Source: Streptomyces iranensis (GTDB lineage Bacteria > Actinomycetota > Actinomycetes > Streptomycetales > Streptomycetaceae). Taken from it: a DNA stretch of 64,000 bases. The notes under the pieces were generated by a model, which was not told the origin of the DNA, did no database searches, and saw only the letters and a program-made list of their open reading frames with translations. The number at the start of each line of letters is the position of its first letter. The first letter of the stretch is position 1. Shown here piece by piece: positions 1 through 10,200 of this stretch. The position numbers and the translations under genes are program-made. Where the stretch lies: assembly GCF_017874715.1 (NCBI RefSeq), contig NZ_JAGGLR010000009.1, forward strand, positions 336,386-400,385, written 5' to 3'.

Positions 1-1091
1 TTGGAAGGCTGGACGTATACGGGGGCGCCGCTGGAGACGCCGACGCCGCCGTTGACCGCCACCTCACCCTTGGCGTCATCGCGCAGGTAGTGGAGGATCA
101 GCTGGTGCTCCTCGGCCGGCCGCGGGGTCGAGAAGGTGACCCGCTCGGTGGCCTTGCGCAGGTCGAGTACGACATCGGTCCCGGTGGCGCCGTCGGGGAC
201 GGTGAACTCGGCGGTGGCCATGCGGATGCCGGTCGACTCGCCCGCGCCGTCGAAGGTCGGGGCGGAGACCATGGCGCTGTAGCGGCCCGCGGGGACCTCG
301 GCCTTCGCCTCGCCGTCGACGGCCTGGAGGGACGGCTCCCGGTAGCGGGCGGCGTCGTCGACGTTGGCCAGGGCGAACGGCGTGGTGCCCGGGAGGGGCT
401 TGCCGTCCGTACCTAGCACGGTGACCTTCACGGGGTGGTCGGCCCGCGTATGGTCGGCCCGCGTGAAGTCCGCCCGCGTGTCGTCCGCCCGCGCGGGCGG
501 GCGCGGGGCGGCCCGCCCATCAGCCGTGGCGACCGCCGGTACGACGGAGGTGACGCCGCCGAACAGCGGGCCGTCGCCGGCGGAGCCCTCCGCCGCCTCG
601 GCGCCGACCTGCTTCGCCAGCGCCGCGCCGAAGGCGGGACCCGAACGCGGCGCCGTGGCGCCCCCGGTGGCCTCGACCCGTACCGGAGTGGTGGTCACCC
701 CGGCCTCGGCGAGGGCGGAGACATTGAACAGCGCGGGGTCCAGGGCGCGGCCCAGATACGGCAGCGCGGTCAGCGGAATGACGAAGACATCGTTGTCCAA
801 CCGTCGGGTGACATAGTCCGCCTCCGCTCCCGGCCGCGGCGCCACGACGACGCTCCCGTCCGCGCCGAGCGTGACGCGCTCGCCTGTGACCAGGGTGACG
901 GTGTGGGCCATGGCGTCAGGGACCGGTGAGGTTACGGCGGTTGGGGTGCCCTCCGCAGGGGCGGCCAGGGCGCCGGGAGCCGGGCCTGCCGCCAGCCCGA
1001 GGGCGGCGAGGGCGCATCCGGTCGCGAGGACGCGGGCGCCGCGCGCTCCGGCGCCGCGCGCCGCGGTCCGTCTGATCCGTCGGTACCACAT
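1..1091 (-). CDS. Exported S8-type serine peptidase, N-terminal part (runs off the window)
   Basis: Only the first 363 codons are visible; the gene continues past base 1. The ATG at 1091 has an AAGGA-type ribosome site about 9 bases upstream. The N-terminus has an arginine-rich stretch, a hydrophobic Ala/Leu/Gly core and an Ala-rich cleavage region: a signal peptide for export. Just after it comes the phrase HTVTLVTGERVTL. Streptomyces subtilisin-like (S8) peptidases of over 1000 residues commonly begin their propeptide this way. The catalytic Asp/His/Ser domain would lie outside the window, so the family call rests on this propeptide signature alone. Around residues 199-218 there is a run of near-identical five-residue units (TRADH-like), probably a flexible linker. 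The divergent neighbour at 1705 shares a 613-base intergenic region. Another large secreted protein with the same opening phrase cannot be excluded. Confidence 0.6.
   Translation of the reverse strand, partial: MWYRRIRRTAARGAGARGARVLATGCALAALGLAAGPAPGALAAPAEGTPTAVTSPVPDAMAHTVTLVTGERVTLGADGSVVVAPRPGAEADYVTRRLDNDVFVIPLTALPYLGRALDPALFNVSALAEAGVTTTPVRVEATGGATAPRSGPAFGAALAKQVGAEAAEGSAGDGPLFGGVTSVVPAVATADGRAAPRPPARADDTRADFTRADHTRADHPVKVTVLGTDGKPLPGTTPFALANVDDAARYREPSLQAVDGEAKAEVPAGRYSAMVSAPTFDGAGESTGIRMATAEFTVPDGATGTDVVLDLRKATERVTFSTPRPAEEHQLILHYLRDDAKGEVAVNGGVGVSSGAPVYVQPS
438..497. repeat. Four 15-base tandem units inside the peptidase gene
   Basis: Four consecutive 15-base units at 438-452, 453-467, 468-482 and 483-497 share the core GTCSGCCCGCG. 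Read on the minus strand, the clearest units encode TRADH, TRADF and TRADD-like pentapeptides. The length is a multiple of three, so copy-number change would keep the frame. Confidence 0.8.
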
Positions 1092-1704
1092 GAGGCAGAT
1101 CCTTCCGTGACGGGGGATCAAGGACGTTGACGCCCACAGGTTCGTCTCCAGAAGAGATCACTTACAGGTACGGACCAAAGCTGGCCGAGAAATGCCGCTC
1201 TGAGGCGTTAACCGAGCGCCCGTCACCGCCCGGCGCCCGTCACCGCCCGCAACCTCCGGCCAGCTCGCGCCACCTCCCTGGAGCGGCCATGCGGAGCATG
1301 GCTCGGGCCACCGGGGCCGGTGCGCTTCCGCCCGGGGCATCGGCGGCGCCGACCGGCTGGGTCGCACCCTTGGGGGCGCCCGCGCCCCCCGGGTGACGTC
1401 ACTCGGAGGCCGCCGACCACGCCGTGGTACCGGCTCTCCCGTATGCCTGGCGTAAGGAGAAGCCCCGCAATGACCCGCTATCAGGGGGCGCGGCCGGATT
1501 TTCCAGTGCACCGTACACACCGGAAACTGCCGTTAACCGGACGGTGTTCGCAAAGGGCTTTTCTCAGGGCCACTCAGCGCAATGGACTGTGACTTCCCGA
1601 AACATCGGCGTCCCTGCACTGTCCTCTTACGACATGACTGCTTTACGTTTCTCTTTTCTCGTACCACCACGCACAGCACCACCAGGCACACTTACAGGGG
1701 AACC
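1092..1704. other. Divergent intergenic region, 613 bases
   Basis: It lies between the divergent starts of the S8-type peptidase gene (minus) and the VC0807-like gene (plus). I see no convincing reading frame with streptomycete codon bias. It contains GC-rich direct repeats around 1212-1240 (GCCCGTCACCGCCCG twice). Promoters for both genes must lie here, but I could not assign a clear -35/-10 pair. Confidence 0.6.
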
Positions 1705-2520
1705 GTGCTCACTCAGGACTCGACCACGCAAGGCGCCTCGAGCGCATCGGATACGGAGGCGCCGGCGCCACAGACCGGCGAGCGGCCGAAAGCGCCCGCC
1801 CGGTCCAAGAGGGCCGCCATTCTCGGCTGGGCCGTCACGCTCAGCCTCAATGTCGCCGCACCGATCATTACGTACAACGCACTGCGCGACCATGGCTTCA
1901 GCGAATTCGCCGCGCTGCTGATCAGCAGCGCGTGGCCGGTGGTCGACGGCGCCGTCCACCTCGCCTGGCGCCGCCGCCTCGATGAACTCGCCATCGTCAC
2001 GCTGGTGTTCATCGTGATCACGGCCGTGGTGTCGACCGTCGGAGCGCATTCGGCCCGCGCGCTGCTGATCAAGGACTCATGCGTCACCGGGCTGTTCGGG
2101 GTGCTGTGCCTGGCGACGCTGCTGGCGCCGCGCCCCCTGATGTTCTACCTGGGGCGCAAGTTCGCCACCGACGGCACCGAGGCGAGCACCGCCTGGTGGA
2201 ACGGCCTGTGGCATGTCGATGGCTTCCGCAGGGCCATGATGACGATGACGACCGTCTGGGGCGTGGCCTACTGCATCGAGTCCGCGGTCCGGGTCGTGCT
2301 GTCCTACACCCTCAGAACCGACACGATGGTGATCCTGAGCCCGGTCCTGATCTACGCCGTGCTGGGCTCCCTCGGCACGTGGACGGCCCTTTACGGCAAG
2401 CGGTCGCGCCGCAAGGGCCAGGCCCGCGCTGCCGCCGCGGCGGCAGCGGCAGCGGCGGAAGCGGAGGCGGCGGAGGCGGAGGCGGAAGCGGCACCGGCAG
2501 CCGCGGCGACCGAGGGCTGA
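1705..2520 (+). CDS. VC0807-like integral membrane protein
   Basis: A 271-residue protein. The GTG at 1705 is preferred because AGGGG sits 5 bases upstream; codons before it (from 1582) have poor bias. After a hydrophilic N-terminal stretch of about 40 residues come about five or six hydrophobic segments, with phrases such as ISSAWPVVDGAVHLAWRRRLD and LLAPRPLMFYLGRKFATDGT. These resemble the VC0807 (septation protein A-like) membrane family often seen in Streptomyces. Molecular function is unknown. The last 35 residues are a low-complexity Ala/Glu tail after a basic stretch (GKRSRRKGQ), probably cytoplasmic and disordered. The methyltransferase gene begins 128 bases downstream on the same strand with its own ribosome site, so co-transcription is possible but not shown. 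Confidence 0.7.
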   Translation: MLTQDSTTQGASSASDTEAPAPQTGERPKAPARSKRAAILGWAVTLSLNVAAPIITYNALRDHGFSEFAALLISSAWPVVDGAVHLAWRRRLDELAIVTLVFIVITAVVSTVGAHSARALLIKDSCVTGLFGVLCLATLLAPRPLMFYLGRKFATDGTEASTAWWNGLWHVDGFRRAMMTMTTVWGVAYCIESAVRVVLSYTLRTDTMVILSPVLIYAVLGSLGTWTALYGKRSRRKGQARAAAAAAAAAAEAEAAEAEAEAAPAAAATEG

Positions 2521-2648
2521 CCGGGCCGTCTGACACCGGAAGGCCGGGCGCGGAGAACTCCGGCGTCCGGCACCGGGGTCGGTGTGGGAAGCTGTTCGCC
2601 AGTCGAACGCGGGCGGGGGCCGTGACGGTCGTCGAGAGGAGACTTGCG

Positions 2649-3446
2649 TTGACGGAGAACGGCTTCCGCGCCGAGGAGATCGATACCCGCAGGCCGCATC
2701 CTGCCCGGATCTATGACTACCTGCTGGGGGGCAAGAACAACTACGAGGTGGACCGCGAGGCCGCTGACCGGCTCGCCGCCGCGGCACCCGAGGTGTGGAG
2801 CGGCGTACGGGCCAACCGCGACTTCCTGCGGCGCGCCGTGCGCCATGTGGTCGACAGCGGGATCCGGCAGATCCTCGACATCGGCACCGGGCTGCCCAGC
2901 TCCCCCAATGTGCACGAGGTCGCCAGGGAGTTGGCGCCGGACGTACGCGTCGCGTACGTCGACAACGACCCCATCGTCAACACATACGCCAATGTGCTTC
3001 TGCGCGGTTCGGCCGCGACCAGCATCGCGCTCGCCGATCTGCGCGACCCGCGGGCCATCCTGGACCACCCCGAGGTCCGCCAGGTCATCGACCTCGACCG
3101 GCCGGTCGCGGTGCTCCTCGTGGCCATCGTCCACTTCCTCACCGAGGCGGAGCGGCCCGAGTGGGTCGTCGCCACCCTGCGCGACGCGCTCCCCGCCGGG
3201 AGCTTCCTGGTGCTCTCCCACGCCACGGACGACTTCGCCGACCGCAGCGCGGCCTCGGCCGTCTACAACGATGCCACCGCCACCTTGAGCCTGCGGTCCC
3301 GCGATCGGATCGAGCGGTTCTTCGACGGCTTCACCCTGGTCGAGCCCGGTCTGGCCGAGGTCCCGTTCTGGCGCCCGGACGCCCCGCCGCCGACCGGGCC
3401 CGGGGAGATCGGCTACTACGGCGGGGTGGCGCGCAAGACCGGCTGA
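2649..3446 (+). CDS. SAM-dependent methyltransferase, DUF574 (Methyltransf_19) family
   Basis: 265 residues from a TTG start with AGGAG seven bases upstream. The opening RRPHPARIYDYLLGGKNNYEVDREAAD is the hallmark of the DUF574 family, which is greatly expanded in Streptomyces. The SAM-binding motif follows: QILDIGTGLPSSPNVHE (motif I, near residue 75) and VAYVDNDPIV with the acidic ribose-binding residue. The C-terminal half has VLSHATDD and a closing GYYGGVARK phrase, both typical. Length matches the family (about 260-280). Substrates of this family are mostly unknown. It converges on the periplasmic-binding-protein gene, whose stop lies 20 bases away. Confidence 0.85.
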   Translation: MTENGFRAEEIDTRRPHPARIYDYLLGGKNNYEVDREAADRLAAAAPEVWSGVRANRDFLRRAVRHVVDSGIRQILDIGTGLPSSPNVHEVARELAPDVRVAYVDNDPIVNTYANVLLRGSAATSIALADLRDPRAILDHPEVRQVIDLDRPVAVLLVAIVHFLTEAERPEWVVATLRDALPAGSFLVLSHATDDFADRSAASAVYNDATATLSLRSRDRIERFFDGFTLVEPGLAEVPFWRPDAPPPTGPGEIGYYGGVARKTG

Positions 3447-3462
3447 ACCGCCGCGCGCGGTT
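3446..3462. terminator. Short hairpin between convergent genes
   Basis: AACCGC (3446-3451) pairs with GCGGTT (3457-3462) around a five-base loop in the 20-base gap between two convergent stop codons. There is no T-run. The position fits a bidirectional terminator, but the stem is only 6 bp. Confidence 0.3.
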
Positions 3463-3466
3463 GGCC

Positions 3467-5050
3467 TCAGGAGGGGCAGGCGTTCTTGGAGCCGTCCCGG
3501 TAGGTGCGGTAGAGGCCGGGCGCGCCCGGATCGCCGGAGCGGACCCTCGACGGGAACTCGACCACGGGCACGGGTTTGCACACGGCCCATTGGTCGTTCT
3601 TGCCCGGACCCTCGAACCCGTACGTCCCTCCGGCGCCGACCAGGCAGGAGCTGCACCCGTCACCGGCGATGCTCGGAATGATGAGGGTGTTGTACACATC
3701 GTCCTTCGTCGGGATGCTCAACGCCTCCGGCGTCTTCTTGCCGCCCTCGTTGATCTCGGCGAAGGTGCGGTCCACGGCGCCCGCGAGCAGCGTGAAGGCG
3801 TCGTGGTACATCACGGCGTAGCCGTCGTCGAGCGGCTTGTCGCCCAGCTTGTGCCGGGTCTCGATCTCCCTGAAGCGGTCCAGGAAGCGGCCGAGCGCCT
3901 TCTTGGGCTCGCCCGCCCACCAGGCGGGGTCGACGGCGGAGGCGTCGACGATCGTGGCGCGTGCCTCGTCCAGCCATCGGCGGGGCGCGTCCCCGGTGAG
4001 CGTGGGCTCCAGGCCGATGCCGACCTTCAGGATGCGCAGCGTCGTGGTGCGCCCGCAGCTGCCCTCCTGCGCCATGCGCTCCATGAAGGCGGGGAGGTCC
4101 TGGTCGCGGCCCGCGAAGAAGACGGTGTCGGACTTCTCGTTGCAGATCTTCTGGACGGCGTCGGTGAACCGCTGGGGGATGCCCTTGTCGGTTCCGGAGG
4201 TGCCGGTGAAGTTCGAGTTGTGGTTGGTCAGGTCGTACGCGTCGCCGAAGTGCCGTTCGAAGACGCTGCGCAGGTTCTGGGAGTAGACGTCCTCGCTGCG
4301 GTTGTCCCAGACCAGGAAGCCTCTGTGCCGGGCCGGTTTTCTGTCCAGGTAGAGCTTGAGGGCGCGGGCGAACTGGTCGTTGTTGGGCGAGGTCTTGAAG
4401 AAGTACGGGGAGTTCATGTTGGCCGCGGTGATGACCGGGCCGACGGTGGGGATGCTGTGCTTGCTGAGCGCGGCGATCGCCTTACGGGTCTCCGGTGTGC
4501 TGCTGGGGATGCCGGTCACGCCGACCAGCGGCGCCCGGGTGTCCTTGGTCAGCTCGGCGAGACGGTCGACGACGGGCTCCCATTGGTCGAGGTTGCGGCC
4601 GTCGGGGGCGAGCAGCAGCTGGTAGTGCGGTCCGCCGAAGCGGTTGGCCTGCCGCTGGGCGGCCAGGGCACCCGCGATGCCGCGGCGGATCATGTCCACC
4701 GTCATGGCGCTGTGGTCGTCCGCGGTGAAGGGCATCATCAGCGCGATCCGTACGTACGGGATCCTGGGCCCGCTCGGCGGGTCCTCCCAGCCCCGCTTCA
4801 CCCGGGCGTTCTCGTCCGCCACCGCCCCGATGAGGCTTTCGATGCCCGGGTCCGCCTCGAAGGCTTCCTCGGTGACGCCCACGCAGTCCCCGTCGATGTC
4901 CCGCAGGTCGTCACCGCACCTGCCGGGGCCCTGCGCCACGTTGACGGCGATGGTGATCGCGGCGGCGACCAGGACGCCGATTCCGACGACGGCCAGCCAT
5001 TCGAGCGGCCCCCACTCGCGAGGATGACGGCGGAACAGACGGAGCAGCAT
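3467..5050 (-). CDS. Membrane-tethered type-1 periplasmic-binding-like receptor
   Basis: 527 residues. ATG at 5050 follows the stop of the upstream ATPase by 6 bases and is preceded by GAGGA. Residues about 19-41 (LEWLAVVGIGVLVAAAITIA) form one membrane helix after a basic start. There is no signal-peptidase site or lipobox, so it should be an outward-facing anchored protein. From about residue 98 the sequence reads like a Leu/Ile/Val-type receptor (VRIALMMPFTADD; ALAAQRQAN; PLVGVTGIPSSTPETRKAIAALS; IPTVGPVITAAN), the two-lobed type-1 ligand fold of ABC importers. No permease or importer ATPase lies nearby. Its partners are the P-loop ATPase and NACHT genes upstream. Several cysteines (GDGCSSC, VCKP, NACPS) cluster near the C-terminus and may form disulfides. 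I infer a sensing role rather than transport; the ligand is unknown. Confidence 0.7.
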   Translation of the reverse strand: MLLRLFRRHPREWGPLEWLAVVGIGVLVAAAITIAVNVAQGPGRCGDDLRDIDGDCVGVTEEAFEADPGIESLIGAVADENARVKRGWEDPPSGPRIPYVRIALMMPFTADDHSAMTVDMIRRGIAGALAAQRQANRFGGPHYQLLLAPDGRNLDQWEPVVDRLAELTKDTRAPLVGVTGIPSSTPETRKAIAALSKHSIPTVGPVITAANMNSPYFFKTSPNNDQFARALKLYLDRKPARHRGFLVWDNRSEDVYSQNLRSVFERHFGDAYDLTNHNSNFTGTSGTDKGIPQRFTDAVQKICNEKSDTVFFAGRDQDLPAFMERMAQEGSCGRTTTLRILKVGIGLEPTLTGDAPRRWLDEARATIVDASAVDPAWWAGEPKKALGRFLDRFREIETRHKLGDKPLDDGYAVMYHDAFTLLAGAVDRTFAEINEGGKKTPEALSIPTKDDVYNTLIIPSIAGDGCSSCLVGAGGTYGFEGPGKNDQWAVCKPVPVVEFPSRVRSGDPGAPGLYRTYRDGSKNACPS

Positions 5051-5056
5051 GCTTCC

Positions 5057-7182
5057 TCACTGACCGGAGATAGGGAAGGGGCGCTTCTTCCGTGCCGCCG
5101 CGGGCCAGTTGCGGGCCGCCTGGCCCAGGACGGCGTGCCAGGACGGATGGCGCGGTGAGAGATAGGCCAGCTCCTCGCCGACCGCCTTGCACATGTCGGG
5201 GTCCGGCTCGGCGTGCGGCTCGGAGACATGCCACAGGGCGTGCAGCAGCCGGTTGACGCAGCGCTCGATCTCGTGCAGTTCGGCGTACCGGCCGTCGTGC
5301 GCGCCGAGGGCGATCTGCATCCGTTCGTCGGTCCACTCCTGGGCCGGTGGGGTGGGCGCGGTGGCGGCGTACTGGAGGCACAGCAGCCAGTGGGCGGCGG
5401 CGTGGGCGTCCTTCTCCGACTGGAACTCCTCCGTCAGCATGGCTACCACCGTCTCGGCGTTTCCGGCCGCGAGGGTGTGCCGCAGGGCGTCGGCCTCGCC
5501 GCTCTCACCGCGCTGGGCGTGGTGCATCCGCAGGAAGCGGTGGATGTCCTGCCAGCTTCGGCCGTCCTCGGCCCGCGAGGAGGTGCGGCGCGCCTCGTGC
5601 ACCAGCAGGGTGCGCAGCAGCGCGTCGGTGACCAACGGCTGGTCGGGCGGGGTGAGTTGTTGCCACTGCTGTTCTTCGAGGTAGTCGGTGGCGGAGTTGG
5701 CGGGCAGCTGGTCCGGGCCTGGAGCCGCAGATGCTCGGCCAGCGCCTCGGCCGCAGTGCTGTCGCGGGCGAGCGAGAGCAGGGTCAGCCGGTCGCGCTGG
5801 CGCCGGTCCGGGAGCAGCCGCTCCAGGAGGGCCTCGGTGACCGGGCGGCCGTCCTTCGCGTTCAGTTCGAGGAGGTCCCGCGGGTCCACGCCGCGGCCCC
5901 GCTTGGTGGCGTCCAGGACCGCCGCGCACAGCACGGTGGTCACCGCGGGGTGCCCGCCCGTCAGGGAGTGCACGGCGGAGGCCAGATAGGGGTGGAGCGG
6001 CCGGGCGGGCCAGCCGGGCACCAGGAGGGGCAGGATGTCGTCCCGGCTCAGCGGGGTGAGCGGGACGGCGAGCAGCCCGGCGGACGGGGTCAGGCCCCTG
6101 CGCTGCCAGCCGGTGGACTTCACCAGGTCGGGCAGGTCGCGGCGGACGGCGTCGGACGCGTCCTCGGGTAAGCCGCCGAGGCGGGTGGCCACGACGACGA
6201 GCTCCTCGTGGTCGGGGCGTTCGGGCAGCGCGCGGTGTGCCAGGAGCAGATCGAGGAAGTCCTGCCCGGACGGGCAGTGGGCGTCGTCGAGCAGGATGAG
6301 CGGCCACGGTTCGCGGTTCCACCGCTGGAGCCTGCCGTAGGAGGAGGCGACATCGTGGAGGAAGGCGGCCATCAGGCTCTGCTCGGCCGCGTGCCGGTAG
6401 TCGCCGCCCCGCTGGAACCACTCCCCCAGGAGCACCAGCGGTTCCTGGCCGTCCGCGCCCCGCGGAAAGCGCCCCCGGTACCACTCCTGTGCCGCGGCCG
6501 GCTGGTGCCGGTCGGTGTACTCGGCCACCACGGCGGCGGTGACCGCGTCCCGGCCCCACTCCTCGTCGGCCTCCGCGTCGATGGTCTCCAGACGGCCTTC
6601 GACGGCGGTGGCCCAGGCGTGTCTCAGCGCGTTCTCGTCGCCGTCGGCGAGGCGGCAGGCGAGCAGCAGCCGGGCGAACCACAGACACGCGGCGTCCCGC
6701 TGCTCGCCGTTGCCGTGGTACCAGCCGGAGACGGCGAACAGGCCGGGCACCAGGACGGGGAAGCGGCGGCGCAACCCGGGTGCGAGCCCGCACACCAGCT
6801 CCGCCAGGACTTCCACCAGGGTGGAGGCGGTGGGGGCGCCGCCGTCGGCCGGGGCGGGCGGGAAGGGGGCGGGCTCGGTGGCCACGGCCCGGACGTGGGC
6901 CAGCGGCAGCCGGTCCCGATAGCGCGCCGCCAGCTCCTCGAGGACGGCGCTGCGCCCCATCCCGTGGTACCCCGTCAGCAGCACCACGGGCAGATCGCCC
7001 TGATACTCCCGGCCGACCCGGGAACGCTCGTCGTAGGCCAGACCGGTCAGCCTGGATACGAGCGAGTGCAGCACCGGGTCCCGGCCATAGAGCGATGACC
7101 CTTCCGATACGCCCATCCCGTTGCGACCCGCCTCAGTCGTCCTCTGCTGCCCGGCAGCCCTGACCTCGGAGACGGGCGGCAC
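5057..7182 (-). CDS. P-loop ATPase, STAND-like, interrupted by an apparent frameshift
   Basis: Starts at GTG 7182 after GGGGGAG, though ATG 7116 is also possible. The N-terminal part has a Walker A variant GYHGMGRSA near residue 71 (Arg replaces the usual Lys) and a Walker B LILLDDAH, then a helical part resembling STAND/AAA regulators. The frame breaks at about 5715-5719. Before it the protein reads AEHLRLQ; after it, one frame over, PDQLPANSATDYLEEQQW with good codon bias to the stop at 5057. One extra C in the CCC run (minus strand) would restore a single protein of about 708 residues. This is either a true mutation or a sequencing error at a GC homopolymer. Downstream it nearly touches the receptor gene (6 bases); upstream 116 bases separate it from the NACHT gene. 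Confidence 0.6.
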
Positions 7183-7298
7183 CGCTCCCCCGAGACATCA
7201 GCCGCTGACATCCGTACCAACTACGCCTACAATCCTGAATTTACCCCCTGGGTAAACATCCCACCAGGTAAACGCGGCACCGTCGGAGATAGTGCCGG

Positions 7299-10200
7299 TC
7301 AGGGGTGCGGATAGATGTCGAGGTCGACGCTTTCAGGGAGCGAGTCCGCGCCGCGGATCTCGCCCGGGTAGACCAGCCGCACCCGGCGCAGTCGGCGCAG
7401 TCCGGCGAGGGAGGCGAGATCGAGCTCCGCCACCTGCGACAGATGGATCTCCTCGAGTCCCGGAAGCCGCCGGGCGATCCGGCGCAGCGGAACCGCGACA
7501 CCGGCCCTGGCCCATACATCCAGATGGGTGACCTGGGGTATCTCGGTGCGCGGCGCGAACAGCAGCATGCTCAGCTGCTGCGGGGAGAGCGTCAGCCTGC
7601 GCAGCTGGGGCAACTCGGCGATGAGGGAGCCCCATTCGTCCGGCGTCAGCCTCTCGCTGGCGTCCTGGAGCCGCAGCTCCGCCAGCTCCCGGCACTCCAC
7701 GATCCCCGCGAGCTGCGCCGCCGACGACGGCAGTGAGAGCAGCCGCAGCTCGGCGGGGCGGGGCAGGTCGGACAGGCCGCGCCAGGGCACCTCCGGCCCG
7801 ATGAGCAGCCCCTCGAGACGGGGGCAGTCGGCCAGCTTCAGCAGCGGCTCGAACTGCGGCAGGTCCCGCAGCTCCAGCCGCCGCAGCCGGGGCAGCCGGG
7901 TCAGCGGCGCGGGGTCCTTCACGTTCCGGCAGCCCTGGAGGGCGAGGGTCTCCAGCTCGGGGTAGGCGGAGAGCAGATCGAGGTTCTCCAGCTGGAGGGT
8001 GTTGCGCAGGCGCAGCTCGCGCAGCTGCCGCGGGTCGAGCGTGGCGCGGATCGCCTCGGGGGCGAAGTCGCCGTGCAGGCCGACGCGTTGATAGCCGGAC
8101 ATGGTGCGCAGGGCCTCCAGCTCGGCGTGGGAGCGCACCGTGACGAGCTCCTCGGGCGCGGTGTCGAGGAGCGGCCGTACGATCTCCTCGGCGTACGCCT
8201 TGGTGTCGAACCGGTCCCAGTGGGCGAGCAGTTGGGCGCGTACCGCGGGCTGGCCGGTGCCCAGGAACTCCCGGAGCCTGGGGATGGCGGCGTCCCCGCC
8301 GATCTGGCAGATCGCGTGGACCGTGGCCAGCTCCTCGTCGCCCTCCAGATCCTTGGCGTCGGGCAGCAGGCCCAGCAGCAGCGGGCCGGTCTGCGCGAGC
8401 GACCTGGCCTCCCGCAGACTGCGCGGCGGAAGCAGCCGCGCGGCCCGGTCCTCGATGGCCTCGCGGACCGTGGGCTCCAGGCGGGTGGCCTGCTCCAGGG
8501 AGGCGAGCGCGAGGAGCCGTAACCGCGCCTGGACCGTCGCGTCCTGCTCCCGGTCGCCCCGCTCCCGCAACCGGGTCAGCAGGTCGGCACGCTCTTGGTG
8601 TCGAGCCTGTGCGACGGCCATCTGCACCACGTCCTCCCACTGGTCCAGGTGTGCGTTGTTCACCAGCATGCCCATATCGCGCTCTTCCAGCACGGCCCTG
8701 GCGCCCAGGAAGTCCTGGAAGGTGCGGTGGATGAAGTTGACCGCGCCCGGGGCGGGTTCGCGCAGCAGACCGGAGCGCTCCAGCAGGTGCTGAAGGGTCT
8801 CCTCCGCCGTGCCGACTTCGGCGAGGCGGGGCACGGAGGGCTGCAGCCGCCGCACCACGTTCACCGCGTCGGGGCGGTCCAGCTGGGTCCGCTCGTTGCG
8901 GATCAGCCAGTACGCGAGCCTCTGGAGCGGCTCCGTGGCCGACTTCTGGTCCAGGACGGGCTTACGGCTGCGCCCGTAGACCTCGCGCTCCAGGTCGCGC
9001 CGCTCCAGGAGCATGGAAAGCGCCGCCTCGTACAGGGAGGCGCGGCCCTGGGGCAGAAAGCCGCGCCGCTCCCGGTGCAGGGCGCAGATCAGGCCGCACA
9101 TCAGCGGATTGGTCGCCAGGCGGCTCAGCTCGGGGCTGCTGCGCAGCGACTGCGTGAGCGAATCGCCGAGCTCCTGCGAGGCCCCGGCCGCCGTGTGCCA
9201 GCGTTGGATGAACTGCTTCATGTCGGCGGGCCGCAGCGCGGCGAGCGCGAACTCCTGGAACCCCTCGCGGGCCAGCCAGCCCCGCTCGAGGGCGGCGGGG
9301 CGGGAGGTGAGCAGCCACAGATTGCCGGGGAAGACGGCGAGCAGCTTCTTCAGCCAGGCCCGTACGCGGGTGCGGTCGTCCTTCGGGATCTCATCGGCCC
9401 CGTCGATCAGGAGCACTCCGCGCCCGTGCCGCAGCACCCGCGCGGCCCAGCCGTCGGGCTCGGTGCCCACCAGCGGGCAGCCGATCCAGCGCAGGAAGTC
9501 GTCGGGCATCGGCAGCTCGGAGTCCTTGCGCGCCAGGGTGCGCAGCGGCAGTACGAAGGGGACCCGCCCGAACAGCTGGGACAGCCCCCCCGGCACCCGC
9601 TCCTGCTGCGCCGTGGAGAGGGCCAGCCACTGGACGAGGGTGGTCTTGCCGGTGCCGGCGACCCCGCGCAGCAGGACGCGCTCATGGGTGGCGAAGACCG
9701 CCTCGGCCGGGCCCGGGGCCCGCTCGGTCTCGGTGTCCCGGTCGGCGCCGGGCTCGCCGTTCACCACCGGCACCCGGTCGGTGCCATCGCGGTACGGCCT
9801 GGCCTGGAGGCTCAGATACGCGGTTTCCAGCGGCCAGTCCTGGCCGTCCGGTTCGCGCAGGTCCACGCCGTAGATGGTCAGCCGGCCGTGGCACTCGACG
9901 ACGTAGCGCGCGTACTCCTCCTCGAACTGTTCGTCCTGGCGGCTGATGTCGGGCAGCCGCCGCAGGATGGCGTCCAATTTCTCGCTCTGCTCCCGGATCT
10001 CGCGGCTCTGTTCGATCTGGGCTCGGGCCGCGAACCCGGGCCGCTGGCTGAAGAAGCGCATGAGGTGGACGCAGGCCGTCTCCAGGAGCCGGTCGTGGAA
10101 GCGGGCGGCGTCGTCGCTGAGGAGCCTGCGGGTGTCGGGGCCCGCGCGCCGGGACAGCTCGGCGGCCAGCCGCTCCGGGCCGAGCGCGAAGGCGTGCACG

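Noticed and set aside
3467..5050. Treating the receptor as an ordinary amino-acid ABC importer component
   Set aside because: No permease or importer ATPase lies nearby, there is no lipobox, and it is coupled to STAND/NACHT genes.
2795..5158. A 787-residue plus-strand frame through the methyltransferase and receptor genes
   Set aside because: It crosses two convincing genes in wrong frames and encodes low-complexity Arg/Gly/Val sequence.
5057..7182. Reading the two halves of the ATPase as two overlapping genes
   Set aside because: The second half has no start or ribosome site near the junction, and one added C joins both into a continuous protein.
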